Source: CAYLMM01 sp964384825 (GTDB taxonomy: Bacteria; Krumholzibacteriota; Krumholzibacteriia; LZORAL124-64-63). Taken from it: DNA of 5,333 nucleotides. The translations under genes were made by a program, and so were the position numbers. The DNA lies in assembly GCA_964384825.1 (NCBI GenBank), contig CAYLMM010000096.1, forward strand, positions 1-5,333, written 5' to 3'. Shown piece by piece: positions 5,101 through 5,333 of this stretch. The notes below the pieces were generated by a model. It worked only from the letters and a program-made list of their open reading frames with translations. It ran no database searches and was not told the origin of the DNA. Numbering within the stretch: the stretch's first letter is position 1; each line of letters begins with the position of its first letter.

Positions 5101-5333
5101 ATGAGCAAGATCGTCAACCTGACCCTAGGCCACTCCCCCGACCCCGACGACGCCTTCATGCACTTCGCATTGGCCAAGGACAGGATCGACACCGGCCCCT
5201 ACCGCTTTGAGCACATTCTGCAGGACATCCAGACCCTGAACGAAAGGGCCACCCGCGGCGAGCTCGACATCACAGCGATCTCGGTCCACGCCTACGCCTA
5301 CGTGGCCGACAAGTACGCCCTGCTGCCCTCGGG
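5101..5333 (+). CDS. MqnA/MqnD-family protein (probable 1,4-dihydroxy-6-naphthoate synthase type), N-terminal part, cut by the window edge
   Basis: Seventy-seven codons are present and the frame is open to the edge. Members of this periplasmic-binding-protein-like fold (VitK2_biosynth) act in the futalosine menaquinone pathway. MqnD releases 1,4-dihydroxy-6-naphthoate from cyclic dehypoxanthine futalosine, and MqnA is a dehydratase earlier in the pathway. No signal peptide is visible, so a cytosolic enzyme fits better than a transport binding protein. NLTLGHSPDPDDAFMHFAL (6-24) matches the start of MqnD, where the classic form is LGFSPCPNDTF. FEHILQDIQTLNERATRGEL (36-55) and DITAISVHAYAYVADKYALL (56-75) match the EDVETLN and SYHALAYV-like blocks. 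The variant loop SPDPDD places it in a subgroup often labelled generically as MqnA/MqnD or substrate-binding protein. Its role in menaquinone synthesis is therefore probable, not certain. It is divergent from the envelope operon. Confidence 0.82.
   Translation, partial: MSKIVNLTLGHSPDPDDAFMHFALAKDRIDTGPYRFEHILQDIQTLNERATRGELDITAISVHAYAYVADKYALLPS

Overview
This window is G+C-rich DNA (about two thirds G+C by eye) and almost entirely coding. It suits a Gram-negative-type bacterium that uses flavin-dependent thymidylate synthase (ThyX) and, judging from the MqnA/MqnD-family gene at the right edge, may make menaquinone by the futalosine route. A probable lipoprotein and two nucleotide-sugar-type glycosyltransferases point to an elaborate cell envelope. 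The combination fits deep-branching, high-G+C, often uncultured lineages better than a textbook proteobacterium, but the sequence alone does not fix the phylum.

Layout. Positions 1-603 (+) hold the C-terminal 200 residues of ThyX. At 640-1266 (+) is a complete LysE/RhtB-family exporter. A short convergent intergenic stretch (1267-1343) follows. A compact four-gene operon then runs leftward from 4977 to 1344 on the minus strand. In transcription order it encodes a secreted or lipid-anchored protein with a beta-rich N-terminal part and TPR-like helices (4977-3889), a divergent family 9 (heptosyltransferase-like) glycosyltransferase with two four-cysteine clusters (3888-2803), a family 4 glycosyltransferase (2806-1619), and a 92-residue protein I do not recognise (1622-1344). 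The genes abut or overlap: TAG directly followed by ATG, then two ATGA overlaps. They are therefore very likely co-transcribed and translationally coupled. A 123-bp divergent intergenic region (4978-5100) separates the operon from a rightward MqnA/MqnD-family gene (5101 to the window edge).

How they may work together. The two glycosyltransferases probably act in sequence on a surface glycan or glycolipid. The lipoprotein at the head of the operon and the small protein at its end could be accessory to that process, but this rests on linkage only. The flanking ThyX, LysE-type and MqnA/MqnD-family genes are separate metabolic or transport functions.

The most interesting points are the paired Cys4 clusters and altered donor-site motifs of the family 9 enzyme, the loss of the usual EX7E glutamates in the family 4 enzyme, the unrecognised 92-residue protein coupled to them, and an inverted repeat in the divergent promoter region whose loop contains a TTGACG -35-like element. 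I found no mobile element, CRISPR array, tRNA or rRNA.
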